Positions 1 through 9,315 of a stretch of 64,000 nucleotides of DNA are shown here, in pieces. Within the stretch, counting starts at the first letter, position 1; each line of letters starts with the position of its first letter. Below the pieces are notes generated by a model, which saw nothing but the letters and a program-made list of their open reading frames with translations, was not told the origin of the DNA and searched no databases. This DNA is from Planococcus beigongshangi (GTDB taxonomy: Bacteria > Bacillota > Bacilli > Bacillales_A > Planococcaceae): assembly GCF_016820495.1 (NCBI RefSeq), contig NZ_JADHDU010000002.1, forward strand, positions 62,001-126,000, in the 5' to 3' direction. A program made the translations under genes and the position numbers.

Positions 1-449
1 AGCAGATAACCAGGGCGATCGAAAACCGCTTCCGTGAAGAAACAGAAAAATTGCGGGCCCATAACGCGGAATTTTCATTTACGCCATACGAAGTGGAAGA
101 GGCGGTTATGCTGGAACCAGGCAAAGCGTTTACAGGTGCCGATTATTCAGCTGTAAAATCCTATTACCGGAACAATAAAAGCTTTTTCGAGAAAAATGAA
201 AAAGAGAAATTACGTGATGCCCTGCAAAACCTGATGGAACCGGATGCGGGTGCGTATTTGGAAAAAGAAAAGTCAAAGTTGATGGAATGGGCGGAATTCT
301 GGATCGAACAGGAAGCGGAAGGACTGAGGCAGCATATCATCCGCCAAGGGACAGACCAGATCGATTCTGAACGGACATTGCTTCAACAGGAAGAGAAATT
401 GATCCAATGGAAGAAAATTTATGCGAATTTGAAAAGCGAAAGGGTGTAG
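1..449 (+). CDS. C-terminal fragment of a probable dynamin-like GTPase
   Basis: The reading frame is open from the window edge (first full codon at base 3) and ends at TAG 447-449, so only the last 148 or so residues are present. What is seen is a charged, strongly helical tail rich in E, K and Q, with no GTPase motif in the visible part. The DynA (YpbR) assignment is an inference from context. In Bacillus subtilis ypbR sits next to the yp genes that recur further along this window (ypdP, ypeQ, cspD, ypgQ), and a helical stalk-like C-terminus fits a dynamin. Bacterial DynA takes part in membrane fusion and repair. A different coiled-coil protein cannot be excluded without the upstream sequence. 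The next gene starts 3 bp after the stop, so the two are probably co-transcribed. Confidence 0.5.
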   Translation, partial: QITRAIENRFREETEKLRAHNAEFSFTPYEVEEAVMLEPGKAFTGADYSAVKSYYRNNKSFFEKNEKEKLRDALQNLMEPDAGAYLEKEKSKLMEWAEFWIEQEAEGLRQHIIRQGTDQIDSERTLLQQEEKLIQWKKIYANLKSERV

Positions 450-452
450 GAC

Positions 453-1385
453 ATGAATGTATTCATTGAGACCTTAAACACGGAGAACCATCGCTGGATA
501 GATGTCCGCTATGAAATGGGCAAGCCGGAGGAAGGGCGCCGCCTCTATGACCAGGAACATATCAAAGGCGCGGTTTACTGGGATCTGGAAAAAGATCTGA
601 GCGATATGGAGTCTGAAGCCGGACGCCATCCTATGCCGTCGAAAGAACAATTGGAGCATTTGATCCGCAAGAGCGGTCTGACAGCCGGCGACAGCATTGT
701 CGTTTATGACCAGGGCGGTTCACCTTATGCTGCGAGAGCATGGTGGCTGTTGAAATATTGCGGTTTTGAAAATGTTTTCATCAGCAAGTGCGGATTCACG
801 GAATTGAAGGAAAAAGGTGCGGCAGTCTCGGCAGAAATTCCTGACTATCCGGAAAGCGAATGGACGCCGGATTTCAATGAAGACATTTATGCGGACCGCC
901 AATACGTGAAGAACATCATCAAAGGCGAGGAGCTCGGACTCCTCCTTGATGCCCGTTCCCCTGAGCGCTATGCAGGGATCGAAGAACCGATCGACCGGGT
1001 CGCCGGAAGGATTCCGGGCGCCCGTAATTTTGACTGGAGCCAGCTAATCCTTGGCGGCAAGCTTGACAGCGGGGTGGATTTCTCTGCAGTCGGGCAGCCC
1101 CATGAACCGATTGTTGTTTACTGCGGCAGCGGTGTTACAGCTGCACCGCTATATGCGATGCTCGCTGAAAAAGGGTTTACGTCATTGAAACTTTATACGG
1201 GCAGCTATTCCGACTGGATTGCAGATCCGGAAAATGAAGTCGAAATTGACCGGGACATCCAGCCGGCAGCTTCAGACGACGATAGCCGTGCAATTTTGGC
1301 GAAGCTTATCGAAGAAGGCTACAGCGGTGAAATGCTGATGAAGAAATTCGAATACGAGAAGTCGCTGCTGCAGGAAAAAGAGTAG
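453..1385 (+). CDS. Sulfurtransferase with two rhodanese domains (SseA-like)
   Basis: Thiosulfate/3-mercaptopyruvate sulfurtransferase-type protein of 310 residues, cytosolic. It has two rhodanese modules: an N-terminal one (about 1-125) with the DVR and HIKGA motifs but no catalytic Cys in the active loop, and a C-terminal one (about 145-265) with the active loop VYCGSGVTA carrying Cys224. This is the usual arrangement of an inactive plus an active domain. A tail of about 45 residues after the second domain is slightly longer than typical. The ATG lies 3 bp after the preceding stop, with GAAAGGGTG upstream, suggesting coupling to the partial gene. A shared bidirectional terminator follows. 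The physiological sulfur donor cannot be told from sequence. Confidence 0.85.
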   Translation: MNVFIETLNTENHRWIDVRYEMGKPEEGRRLYDQEHIKGAVYWDLEKDLSDMESEAGRHPMPSKEQLEHLIRKSGLTAGDSIVVYDQGGSPYAARAWWLLKYCGFENVFISKCGFTELKEKGAAVSAEIPDYPESEWTPDFNEDIYADRQYVKNIIKGEELGLLLDARSPERYAGIEEPIDRVAGRIPGARNFDWSQLILGGKLDSGVDFSAVGQPHEPIVVYCGSGVTAAPLYAMLAEKGFTSLKLYTGSYSDWIADPENEVEIDRDIQPAASDDDSRAILAKLIEEGYSGEMLMKKFEYEKSLLQEKE

Positions 1386-1405
1386 AGTGCATTATCAATG
1401 AATGC

Positions 1406-1441
1406 AAAAGGCATATCGGATTTTTTCCGATATGCCTTTTT
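1406..1441. terminator. Bidirectional intrinsic terminator
   Basis: A 15-bp perfect stem (AAAAGGCATATCGGA and its complement) with T-runs on both sides. It lies between the convergent sulfurtransferase and CNNM genes and can serve both. Confidence 0.9.
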
Positions 1442-1444
1442 CTT

Positions 1445-2743
1445 TTATTCTTTTTTCTCCAGCTGCAGCCGGATGATCTGGTGGTTTTCCATTTCCATTA
1501 CCGTAATCTTATGTCCCGGCAAATCGACTGAGCCGCCCTCGCTGATATCTGTATTCATCAGCTGCACCCAGCCCCCGATGGTGTCCACATCTTCACTGTC
1601 GTAGAAATTCAGCGCAAAGCGGTCTTCCAGTTCAGACAGCAGCACGCGGCCATTCAACAGGTAGCGGTTTGCATCCAGCATTTTGATTTCGTCTCTTTCA
1701 TCTTCATCGAATTCATCCCGGATTTCCCCGACAATTTCCTCGAGTATATCTTCCATGGTAATGACGCCTGCTGTTCCGCCGTATTCATCGACGACGATCG
1801 CCATGTGGACATGCTCTTTTTGCATTTTAACAAGCACGTCCTGAATCGGTGCCATATCATGCACAAAAGGAAGATCATGGAGCGCGATGCTTTTTTTCAA
1901 ATCTTTTTGCTGCGTATAGTTAGTCAGCATTTCCTTCACGTTGATGAAGCCGATGATATCATCTTTATCTCCTTGTTCTGTCACAGGATAGCGTGTGTAT
2001 TGATGTTCATGTACAATCCCCATCAGATCGCCATGATCCATTTGAAGGGAAATGGTTTCCATCTGGGTTCGCGGAATCATGATATCTTTTGCCATCCTCT
2101 CATCGAACGAAAAGATATTCTGCATATAAGAAAGTTCCGTCTGATTGATTTCGCCGCTGTTATAGCTTTGTGTCATGATGACTTTCAGGTCTTCTTCCGA
2201 ATGCCCCTGTTCGTGGCCGTCGACTTTGATCCCGAATATACCGAGCGCACCTTTCGAAATGGACTGCAAGAGCCGGATGGCGGGCTGCATGATGCCGCTG
2301 AAGATATAAAGCGGCCATGAAACAAGTAAAGCTGCGCTTTCAGCCTTTTGTATGGCGATCATTTTGGGGACCATTTCACCGATCACGACATAAAGGAAGG
2401 TGATGAGTAGAAATGCCGCGGAGAATGAAGCGAATGTCGCAGCCGTTTCATTGAAATTCATCACTTTGAATAATGGCTGAAGTAGCCGTTCGATTACAGG
2501 CTCACTTAGCCAACCGAGACCCAGGGCCGTCAGCGTAATGCCGAGCCTGCAAGCGGTCAGGTGGAAATCGAGATTGTCCATGAGCCGTTTTGTAATTACG
2601 GCTTTTTTATTGCCTTCCGATATCAATTGATCGATCCGGGAAATGCGGACTTTAATAAGGGAGAATTCCGCTGTTACAAATAATGCCGACAGCGAGATCA
2701 ATAAAGCCATGATTGATAATGTGATGATTAGTATACTGTCCAA
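1445..2743 (-). CDS. CNNM/CorC-family membrane protein (hemolysin C family)
   Basis: Protein of about 432 residues with the DUF21 (CNNM) transmembrane domain (about 1-190, four hydrophobic segments), a CBS pair (about 210-330, with the IPRTQM entry motif) and a C-terminal CorC/HlyC domain (about 345-425) with ING-type and IGG motifs. Relatives such as B. subtilis YhdP and YrkA are linked to Mg2+ export or resistance; the substrate here is inferred from the family only. The frame is open 9 codons further upstream to a GTG at 2770. I prefer TTG at 2743 because GGGAGG lies 6 nt before it and the N-terminus then begins directly with the first membrane segment, as in homologues. The gene is monocistronic and terminates at the shared hairpin downstream. 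Confidence 0.85.
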   Translation of the reverse strand: MDSILIITLSIMALLISLSALFVTAEFSLIKVRISRIDQLISEGNKKAVITKRLMDNLDFHLTACRLGITLTALGLGWLSEPVIERLLQPLFKVMNFNETAATFASFSAAFLLITFLYVVIGEMVPKMIAIQKAESAALLVSWPLYIFSGIMQPAIRLLQSISKGALGIFGIKVDGHEQGHSEEDLKVIMTQSYNSGEINQTELSYMQNIFSFDERMAKDIMIPRTQMETISLQMDHGDLMGIVHEHQYTRYPVTEQGDKDDIIGFINVKEMLTNYTQQKDLKKSIALHDLPFVHDMAPIQDVLVKMQKEHVHMAIVVDEYGGTAGVITMEDILEEIVGEIRDEFDEDERDEIKMLDANRYLLNGRVLLSELEDRFALNFYDSEDVDTIGGWVQLMNTDISEGGSVDLPGHKITVMEMENHQIIRLQLEKKE

Positions 2744-2925
2744 TAGATCCTCCCGTTTAAGGAGGTTCACCTCTGCTTTCCAAATATTAACCAGTATATC
2801 ATAAAATCGATCCGAAAAAGGTCACCGCAGATTGCAGGCCACAGGAAAATTCAGAAAATAAGCCAGAGATTTATTGAATATATGAAGATTTCAACTTATG
2901 ATTAAAACAGAAAAGGAGTGAGTCG

Positions 2926-4500
2926 ATGGAAAAATTGTTATGGCATGGCGGCAAAATTTATACAATGGCGGCAGAAGGCGAGACAGTCGAAGCTGTGTTG
3001 GTTTCTGGCGGGAAAATAGAGGCAACGGGAACAGTGGAAGAACTGGAAGGGAAGGCTGACCGGGAAATCGACCTGAAAGGGAATGTCCTTTATCCAGGAT
3101 TTGTGGACAGCCATATGCATATGATCGGGCATGGCCAGAAATTGATGCGGGTCGATCTGTCGAAAATCGAAACATCTGAAGAGATGAAGCAGCAATTGAT
3201 CGAGTCTACCGCATCGCTTGGGAAGGACGAGTGGTTTATCGGAGAAGGATGGAATGAAAATAATTTCCCTGACCGCAAGATTTTCCACCGGCTGGAGCTG
3301 GATGAAATCTCAGCTTCCCCGATGATGCTGAAACGCGTCTGCCGGCATGCCGTACTGGCAAATTCCAGCGCGCTCGCCCTTGCAGGCATTACGAAAGATA
3401 CACCGGATCCTGAAGGCGGCTTGATCGTACGGGATGCTGACGGCGAGCCGACAGGCTATCTGCTGGATGCTGCCCAGGAAATAGTGGCGGACATTGTACC
3501 CGAACAGAGCATAGAAGAATTGACGCGCACGCTTCAATCGTCTGTCGATGATCTTCTGGCACTGGGTTTGACGGGTGCACATACGGAAGATATGGGAAGT
3601 TACGGCCATTATACGAAACCTTTGCAGGCGTTCAAGAATGTGTTAGGCAAAGAAACGAAGTTCCGGGCTCATCTGCTGCGGGCGCATAGTGCGTTTGAGG
3701 AAATGATGGAAAATGCGGCTTATCTGGAACCGTTCGTGGATCCGGGTCCGATGAAGATCTTTGCGGACGGCTCCATCGGTGGGCGCACAGCTTTACTCAG
3801 CAAACCATATAATGATGACCCTTCCACAAGCGGTGTGGCCATCCATTCGGACGACGGGCTGAAACGCCTTGTTTCCATCGCCCGGAAACACGGGGAAGCA
3901 GTTGCGATCCATGTAATCGGCGACCTGGCTTTGGAGAAGGCGCTCGACGCCATTGAAGCTTACCCAGTGCCGGCTGGCAAGCGGGACCGGCTGATCCATA
4001 CGATGGTCCTGCGTGAAGATCTGGTTGAGCGCATGGAACAGATAAATGTGGTTCTTGATCTGCAGCCAAGTTTCGTAAGTTCCGATTTTCCTTGGGTGAT
4101 CGAGCGCCTCGGAGAAGATCGGCTTGACTGGGCTTATACCTGGAAGAAGCTGATCGGCCGCAAACTCATCTGCGCGGGTGGCTCGGATGCACCGATTGAA
4201 GAAGTGGATCCTAAGCAGGGGATCTATGCGGCAGTAACGCGGCGTAAACCATATGAAACGCACGAAGGATACATGCCGGAAGAAAAATTGAGCCGCTTCG
4301 AAGCAATCGGCCTTTATACCACCGGCAGTGCTGCAGCGATTTGCAAAGAAGATTCGAGGGGCATGGTCAAAGAAGGTTATGACGCTGATTTCACTGTTTT
4401 TGACCGGGATCTGTTTGAGGGCAATGAAGAACAATTGCTCGAAGCGCAGGTCGAGCTGACCGTTGTAGCTGGAGAAATTATGTTTGAAAGGAGACAGTGA
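2926..4500 (+). CDS. YtcJ-type amidohydrolase
   Basis: Metal-dependent hydrolase of 524 residues in the amidohydrolase superfamily, YtcJ-like (amidohydrolase 3) branch. Visible features are the strand-1 metal motif SHMHM (His63, His65), a later HVIGD histidine near residue 325, and the GGSDAPIEEVDP aspartate motif near 420, all as expected. A short beta-sandwich is formed by the first 55 and last 50 residues. The ATG has AAAGGAG at good spacing. A TTG-started SDR gene begins 1 bp after the stop, so the two form an operon. The natural substrate is unknown; members act on amide, carbamate or enamine-type bonds. Confidence 0.85.
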   Translation: MEKLLWHGGKIYTMAAEGETVEAVLVSGGKIEATGTVEELEGKADREIDLKGNVLYPGFVDSHMHMIGHGQKLMRVDLSKIETSEEMKQQLIESTASLGKDEWFIGEGWNENNFPDRKIFHRLELDEISASPMMLKRVCRHAVLANSSALALAGITKDTPDPEGGLIVRDADGEPTGYLLDAAQEIVADIVPEQSIEELTRTLQSSVDDLLALGLTGAHTEDMGSYGHYTKPLQAFKNVLGKETKFRAHLLRAHSAFEEMMENAAYLEPFVDPGPMKIFADGSIGGRTALLSKPYNDDPSTSGVAIHSDDGLKRLVSIARKHGEAVAIHVIGDLALEKALDAIEAYPVPAGKRDRLIHTMVLREDLVERMEQINVVLDLQPSFVSSDFPWVIERLGEDRLDWAYTWKKLIGRKLICAGGSDAPIEEVDPKQGIYAAVTRRKPYETHEGYMPEEKLSRFEAIGLYTTGSAAAICKEDSRGMVKEGYDADFTVFDRDLFEGNEEQLLEAQVELTVVAGEIMFERRQ

Positions 4501-4501
4501 T

Positions 4502-5221
4502 TTGGAGACCTATATCATTACTGGAGCTTCAAAAGGAATCGGCCTCGCCCTCAGTGGAGTGCTGGCCAGGAAGGGACATCAAGTTTTGGGGATTGCCCGG
4601 ACTTTTCAGGGAGGCTGGCCAGGCAATAAACCATTTGAATTTGATTTGCTGAATACGGACGAGATTCCGGCATTGATCAAAAGGACATTTTCGGAAATAC
4701 CGGCGGATACTAAAAAAGTGGTGTTGATAAATAATGCAGGCACCGTGGCGCCGATCGGCTTTGCCGGAAAGAACAGGGCTGAAGACATAAACCGGAGCGT
4801 AACCCTGAATCTGACAGCCCCGATGGTCACGACTGCTGCATTTATCCAAGAGACGGCAAACATTTCCATTGAAAAAGCCATCATCAATATTTCATCCGGA
4901 GCAGGGCGGAACGCTTACGAGGGCTGGAGCGCTTATTGCGCAGGAAAAGCGGGTCTTGATCATTTCAGTTCGGTGGTTGAAAAAGAATATGAGGACATTA
5001 AAGTGATTTCAGTGGCACCTGGAATCATAGATACTGATATGCAGGCACAAATCAGATCCAGTTCCGATACGGATTTCCCTCTGCTGGCGTATTTTAAAGA
5101 CTATAAGGCTAAAGGCAGGCTGAGCACACCGGATGAGACCGCCGAGAAATTGGTCCAGCTTATGGAAAGAACTGATTTTCGAGAGCTGAATACAATAGCA
5201 GACATCAGGGATTTCGATTAA
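4502..5221 (+). CDS. SDR oxidoreductase, YueD-like (benzil reductase type)
   Basis: Short-chain dehydrogenase of 239 residues. It has an N-terminal NADP-binding motif TGASKGIG, NNAG near residue 80, the catalytic Ser in ISSGAG and the YCAGK catalytic Tyr-Lys pair, followed by PGIIDT. Spacing and wording resemble B. subtilis YueD, an (S)-benzoin-forming benzil reductase of the sepiapterin-reductase-like branch. TTG at 4502 is chosen as start because AAAGGAGACAG precedes it by 5-7 nt, and the ATG at 4484 lies inside the upstream gene before that ribosome binding site. It is coupled to the amidohydrolase gene. The cellular substrate is unknown. Confidence 0.85.
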   Translation: METYIITGASKGIGLALSGVLARKGHQVLGIARTFQGGWPGNKPFEFDLLNTDEIPALIKRTFSEIPADTKKVVLINNAGTVAPIGFAGKNRAEDINRSVTLNLTAPMVTTAAFIQETANISIEKAIINISSGAGRNAYEGWSAYCAGKAGLDHFSSVVEKEYEDIKVISVAPGIIDTDMQAQIRSSSDTDFPLLAYFKDYKAKGRLSTPDETAEKLVQLMERTDFRELNTIADIRDFD

Positions 5222-5256
5222 ATTTTCAAACGGATGAATCAGAAAGGAGCATGGAC

Positions 5257-5466
5257 ATGACTAAATTCCCTTCCAATATCCTGGAGTTGCTTGCAGATGC
5301 CGATCAAGCGGGAGTGAATATGGCCAGCCCAAAAGCGGTGGTCACTCATTTACTGGCACATGGAGAAAAAGAGAATATCCTATTTTTCTATAAGCCGAAC
5401 AGTGTCGAATTCGATTTTGATAAATACAACGAAGCAGTGGAACTCATGAAAAAGCAGAAAAATTAA
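5257..5466 (+). CDS. Small conserved-looking hypothetical protein (69 aa)
   Basis: Not recognised. A 69-residue acidic soluble protein, with no membrane segment or cysteine cluster. The ATG at 5257 is preferred over that at 5251 because AAAGGAG then stands 7 nt away. It follows the SDR gene by 35 bp and shares its orientation and the strong terminator just downstream, so it is probably the last gene of that operon. The ribosome binding site, codon usage like the neighbours and the tight terminator make it a credible gene. Confidence 0.65.
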   Translation: MTKFPSNILELLADADQAGVNMASPKAVVTHLLAHGEKENILFFYKPNSVEFDFDKYNEAVELMKKQKN

Positions 5467-5468
5467 TG

Positions 5469-5517
5469 AAAAAGCATCCCGACAGCCAGTTTTCTGGCTG
5501 ATCAGGATGCTTTTTTT
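5469..5517. terminator. Intrinsic terminator
   Basis: Stem AAAAAGCATCC pairs with GGATGCTTTTT around an inner CAGCCAG/CTGGCTG hairpin, followed by seven T. It ends the plus-strand operon and, read on minus, lies just after the AIM24-like gene. Confidence 0.9.
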
Positions 5518-5527
5518 GAGCGGATTC

Positions 5528-6328
5528 CTATCTTCCGCCAAGAATGTCGAATAAACCTCCGGCGGCACTGCCTTCCCCCTGTGAACGGCCGGCCGGATTT
5601 TGTGGAGCAGCTGCAAAGACTTTACTGGCAAGGCGGCTGAAAGGCAGCGACTGGATCCAGACACTGCCAGGTCCTTTCAAGGTTGCGAAGAAAAGTCCCT
5701 CGCCTCCGAAAAGTGCCGTTTTGATCCCTGGAACCGTTTCGATGCTGTAATCGACATCAGCCGTCATCGCCACAAGGCAGCCCGTATCCACGCGGAGCGT
5801 TTCGCCTTTTTGGAGATTCTTGCGATACAGCGTTCCGCCGGCATGGATAAAAGCCATCCCGTCTCCTTCCAATTTCTGCATGATGAATCCTTCACCGCCA
5901 AAAAAGCCGGTTCCCAGTTTCCGCTGCAATTCGATGCCGATGGATACTCCTTTAGCGGCAGCCAAAAATGCATCTTTCTGACAGATCACCTTGCCGCCCA
6001 GCCGGCTGAGATCCAGCGGTACGATTTTACCGGGATAAGGGGAAGCGAAAGAAACGGTCCGTTTGCCGACGCCTTTATTTGTGAAAGCTGTCATGAATAA
6101 ACTTTCCCCTGTCAGGATCCTTCTGCCGGCCCCGAACAATTTCCCCATGACACCGCTGCCGGAACTGCCGGCGGAGCCATCCCCGAATATCGTTTCCATC
6201 GCAATGCCGTCTTCCATCATCATGAATGCCCCGGCTTCAGCAATCACTGTCTCATTTGGATCCAATTCAATCTCTACAAACTGCATGTCGTCGCCGTACA
6301 ATTTAAAGTCGATTTCGTGATTATTCAT
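5528..6328 (-). CDS. AIM24/TIGR00266-family protein
   Basis: Cytosolic beta-rich protein of 266 residues in the AIM24 (TIGR00266) family. Glycine-rich strands recur through the protein, for example [13 protein letters not shown] near residue 55 and FFGGEGF near 150. The fold is a trimeric pseudo-barrel related to TRAP/AIM24 proteins; the biochemical role in bacteria is unknown. A Gly/Pro/Ser-rich tail (last 30 residues) looks disordered. The ATG has AAAGGAG at 11 nt. It stands alone between convergent and divergent neighbours and is likely monocistronic. Confidence 0.8.
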   Translation of the reverse strand: MNNHEIDFKLYGDDMQFVEIELDPNETVIAEAGAFMMMEDGIAMETIFGDGSAGSSGSGVMGKLFGAGRRILTGESLFMTAFTNKGVGKRTVSFASPYPGKIVPLDLSRLGGKVICQKDAFLAAAKGVSIGIELQRKLGTGFFGGEGFIMQKLEGDGMAFIHAGGTLYRKNLQKGETLRVDTGCLVAMTADVDYSIETVPGIKTALFGGEGLFFATLKGPGSVWIQSLPFSRLASKVFAAAPQNPAGRSQGEGSAAGGLFDILGGR

Positions 6329-6535
6329 CCTGATCCTCTCCTTTTTGAATTATGGTTATTTCTACTATATAAGTAAATCTGAAATAAGAGAATGTCTTTT
6401 TATAAAAACTTGATGAATCCATTGAAAACGTCTTGAGAAAAATGACTGCTGGAGTAAGCATTTTCCTGGCAATGTATCGAATGTTCAAAAAACATGGTAA
6501 ACTAATAGAAAATCTTCAGAAAAAGAGGGGAAGAC

Positions 6536-6793
6536 ATGGGGAATGTTCTGTCCGTAGCCATAATTGTGGTCGCAATATTTGCAGCGTATGCATTAAAGAA
6601 ATTTTATGACCGCCCGTATATCGTGAATTTTGCACTGACGGCGATGCTGGCGCTGATTGTCATCCGGACACTGATGCTCCAGCCGATAACCGGATTGGGA
6701 TATGCCGCGATCATCATATGCACCGTAGCCTCTATTTTTCAGGCGGTGCTTGGCGTAAAAAGCTATAAGTCGTCCGGACAGGTCCAGGCATAA
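6536..6793 (+). CDS. Small membrane protein (85 aa)
   Basis: Not recognised. Three hydrophobic segments are visible (about 4-20, 30-47, 52-70) with short charged loops, ending in a Ser/Gln tail. The start ATG is preceded by AGGGGAAG, and a short GC stem with seven T follows the stop. It has its own promoter-sized upstream space (207 bp to the divergent AIM24 gene) and no obvious operon partner. Function unknown. Confidence 0.6.
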   Translation: MGNVLSVAIIVVAIFAAYALKKFYDRPYIVNFALTAMLALIVIRTLMLQPITGLGYAAIIICTVASIFQAVLGVKSYKSSGQVQA

Positions 6794-6798
6794 AATCA

Positions 6799-6822
6799 GG
6801 TCCCGCAGCGGGATCTTTTTTT
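6799..6822 (+). terminator. Intrinsic terminator
   Basis: GGTCCC pairs with GGGATC (one G-T) across a 5-nt loop, followed by a run of T. It lies 6 bp after the stop of the 85-residue membrane protein. Confidence 0.75.
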
Positions 6823-6984
6823 ATCTAATAAATGCTGTTGTTAAGAAGAATCAGCTGATCTTGATGTTTTTATGATCAATTTATTCGAATTGTTAGAAAG
6901 TGGGTCTTTCGCATCTCCTGAACTTCAGTATAATGAATACTATCAAGCGTAGGTCAGGTATTTATAAGACTGAGGAGGGGTAAG

Positions 6985-7191
6985 ATGGAGCTACGGAGAA
7001 GCAGGAAGGATTTCCGCCGGACAAAAAATCATAAGGACACAGGCTTGTCATACGGTGTCGCGAATATGGACGGTAAATCAACGGATCGTGAAGCTAATAG
7101 ATTTCTCGACTTTTTAATGCAGTCGTTTTTATTTTTGCTCGGCGGAATCATTCTTTGCGGAATGCTTTTGGCTTTATTGACGATTACATAA
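6985..7191 (+). CDS. Small C-terminally anchored membrane protein (68 aa)
   Basis: Not recognised. The first 40 residues are hydrophilic and basic (many R, K and D); the last 25 or so form one clear transmembrane segment. GAGGGG sits 7 nt before the ATG. The S66 peptidase gene starts 42 bp later in the same direction with no terminator between, so co-transcription is likely. A tail-anchored or membrane-tethered regulatory peptide would fit, but there is no direct evidence. Confidence 0.55.
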   Translation: MELRRSRKDFRRTKNHKDTGLSYGVANMDGKSTDREANRFLDFLMQSFLFLLGGIILCGMLLALLTIT

Positions 7192-7232
7192 TTTGACTGA
7201 ATCAGCTGACTTGAACAGAAAGGAATGAGCTT

Positions 7233-8243
7233 ATGATCCGTTATCCGGCACCCATCATAAAAACAATCGGAATCACGGCACCTTCTTCGGGCGTGGAACA
7301 GGAGCTTCACCATCTGCTCGAAAGGGCCATCAGCCACCATAAGGAAAAAGGCTATAACTTTAAAGTGGGCGAAACGGCTTGGACACAGCATGATGCTAAA
7401 TCTGCAGCTGCGGAAATTCGGGCAGCCGAATTGATGGACATGCTGACGGATGAGGGGATTGATGCCGTCATACCCCCGTGGGGCGGTGAATTGCTGATAG
7501 AGATACTGGAGTTTTTGGATTTCAGTAAAATGGAGCCGAAGTGGATCATGGGCTATTCCGATGTCAGCATGCTGCTATTGGCGATTACACTGAATACAGG
7601 AATTGCTACAGCCCACGGTACGAATATCATCGATTTAAGAGGACCTGAAATCGATGGCACAACAGCCAAATGGATTGATGTGCTTCTGACTGCTGCGGGT
7701 GAAGAAATTATCCAGGCCTCATCCGATAAGTATCAAAAGAAGTGGGAGCATGCCAATCCCTCTCCGGAAGTCTTTCATCTGACAGAAAAAACGGTCTGGA
7801 AAACGACCGGGGCCGCCCGTCTCAAATTTGAAGGCAGGCTTCTCGGCGGCTGCATCGATGTGATCCATCATCTGGCAGGGACGCCGTTTGGGAGGGTTGC
7901 TTCATTCAGGGAACAGCACATCCCGGGTGAACCGGTCGTTTGGTACCTGGAAAACTGTGAAATGTCTGTAGCTGATCTGAAACGCTCGCTGACACAGATG
8001 AAGTATGCAGGCTGGTTTGAAAACTGTGCGGGCATCATGTTCGGCAGAAGCCCCGCCAATCATCCGACAGAAACGTATACTGTGGAAAAAATGTACAAAG
8101 ATTTGGAGCAGGAGCTCGGGATACCGGTCATCTATGACATTGACTGCGGGCACATGCCGCCCCAGATCATCTTTGTCAATGGAGCTTTTGCCCAAGTTGA
8201 ATTCAATGAAGGAAAAGCGGAAATCACACAAAAATTCATCTGA
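7233..8243 (+). CDS. S66-family peptidase (LD-carboxypeptidase / MccF-like)
   Basis: Serine peptidase of 336 residues in family S66, which includes LD-carboxypeptidases that trim murein tetrapeptides and MccF-type microcin immunity enzymes. The N-terminal Rossmann-like half carries the nucleophile in GYSDVS (about residue 110). The C-terminal half carries the catalytic Glu in LENCE (about 230) and His in DCGHMPPQ (about 308), so the Ser-Glu-His triad is complete. There is no signal peptide, so it acts in the cytosol. The overall look is closer to the MccF/YocD-like subgroup than to E. coli LdcA. AAAGGAATGAG precedes the ATG. It is followed 17 bp later by a GNAT gene. Confidence 0.85.
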   Translation: MIRYPAPIIKTIGITAPSSGVEQELHHLLERAISHHKEKGYNFKVGETAWTQHDAKSAAAEIRAAELMDMLTDEGIDAVIPPWGGELLIEILEFLDFSKMEPKWIMGYSDVSMLLLAITLNTGIATAHGTNIIDLRGPEIDGTTAKWIDVLLTAAGEEIIQASSDKYQKKWEHANPSPEVFHLTEKTVWKTTGAARLKFEGRLLGGCIDVIHHLAGTPFGRVASFREQHIPGEPVVWYLENCEMSVADLKRSLTQMKYAGWFENCAGIMFGRSPANHPTETYTVEKMYKDLEQELGIPVIYDIDCGHMPPQIIFVNGAFAQVEFNEGKAEITQKFI

Positions 8244-8260
8244 AAAGGATGTTCAAATGG

Positions 8261-8761
8261 ATGGAGATAAAAATTCTTACACCGCAGGATGCGGAAGCCT
8301 ATTATATCTTAAGGCTGGAAGCATTGCTCAATAGCCCGGACTCATTTGCGACTTTATATGAAGACGCCCTCGACAGCCCGATCGAGAAGACGCGGGCTAA
8401 CCTTGCTTCGGACCATGCGGTGACTTTCGGGGCATTCGCAGATGGCAAGTTGATCGGTAATATGACCCTGATCAGGCAATCGATCCCAAAGATGAGGCAC
8501 AAAGCGACAATCGTAGCCGTCTACGTATCACCGGCCCATCGGAGAAAAGGAATCGCGGATCGGCTGATGGAGGAATTATTGGCTTATGCAGCGCGTTGGG
8601 AAGGAATCGAACAGCTGGATCTCATGGTCGCATCTGAAAACCTTCCGGCAAGGAATTTATATCTCAGGTTCGGCTTTGAACACTACGGTACAGAAGTCCG
8701 TGCGATGAAGAGCGGAGACCGGTATATCGATGAAGATTTAATGGTGAAATTTCTGAACTAG
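8261..8761 (+). CDS. GNAT-family N-acetyltransferase
   Basis: Acetyl-CoA-dependent acyltransferase of about 166 residues. The core GNAT motif A is visible as VYVSPAHRRKGIADRL (about 87-103), followed by ENLPARNLYLRFGFE in motif B. The start is uncertain: ATG 8249 directly abuts AAAAGG, so ATG 8261, in frame and 12 nt from the same sequence, is favoured. It probably sits in one transcript with the S66 peptidase, ending at the hairpin just downstream. The acceptor is unknown. Confidence 0.8.
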   Translation: MEIKILTPQDAEAYYILRLEALLNSPDSFATLYEDALDSPIEKTRANLASDHAVTFGAFADGKLIGNMTLIRQSIPKMRHKATIVAVYVSPAHRRKGIADRLMEELLAYAARWEGIEQLDLMVASENLPARNLYLRFGFEHYGTEVRAMKSGDRYIDEDLMVKFLN

Positions 8762-8772
8762 CGTAGTAATCG

Positions 8773-8804
8773 AAAAAGCGCAGCGATTTTTCGCTGCGCT
8801 TTTT
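8773..8804. terminator. Intrinsic terminator
   Basis: A 14-bp stem (AAAAAGCGCAGCGA and complement) with a TTTT loop and a T-tail. Confidence 0.9.
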
Positions 8805-8970
8805 GATATGGCTAAAAGTATTGGCCTGTTTACGTCCTGACCATTCTGCTTTGCATCAATGCAGCCTGTTATGGCATATCAGGAAAAGACGTGATAAAAT
8901 CCGTTTTTTCATCTGATGATTCCCTCTTCTTCCATAAGAGTAGAATAAACCAAAAAATAAGTGAGAATGA
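8805..8970. other. Intergenic stretch, nothing recognised
   Basis: AT-rich spacer between two terminators. No ORF with a ribosome binding site, no RNA fold and no repeat copy was seen. Confidence 0.5.
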
Positions 8971-9002
8971 AAAAACAGGCCTTAATCCTGGGCCTGTTTT
9001 TT
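8971..9002 (-). terminator. Intrinsic terminator
   Basis: AAAAACAGGCC pairs with GGCCTGTTTTT; it overlaps the stop codon region of the 105-residue minus-strand gene. Confidence 0.85.
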
Positions 9003-9299
9003 GCCTTGCATGATGTCCATGATGACGAGTCCTGCCGTAATGCCGAGGAAGATATTGATGAACAGCGGTTCAAGAAATTGATCCCGGAATATGAAAGCGA
9101 CAGTCAACACATAAAAAGCGCCTTGCGCAATTTTGGCGGTCGATGGGATTCTGTCTTTCGGATACCGGAGACGGGCAAGCTGGAATACGATAAATGAAAG
9201 AAGGAGCACCAAAAAATGCGGCCAGTACAGATTATCAACTATATTATTGACAACGGCGTAAACGAATAATGGAATCAGATAAAAAAGAATGGAATTCAC
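8982..9299 (-). CDS. Small integral membrane protein (105 aa)
   Basis: Not recognised. Four hydrophobic stretches (about 3-20, 25-43, 60-72, 80-97) separated by short charged loops suggest a small polytopic membrane protein. It lies 16 bp downstream of another small membrane gene on the same strand and ends within a strong terminator. The two are probably one operon. No catalytic motif is visible. Confidence 0.6.
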   Translation of the reverse strand: MNSILFYLIPLFVYAVVNNIVDNLYWPHFLVLLLSFIVFQLARLRYPKDRIPSTAKIAQGAFYVLTVAFIFRDQFLEPLFINIFLGITAGLVIMDIMQGKKQAQD

Positions 9300-9315
9300 A
9301 AAATCACCTTTCCGG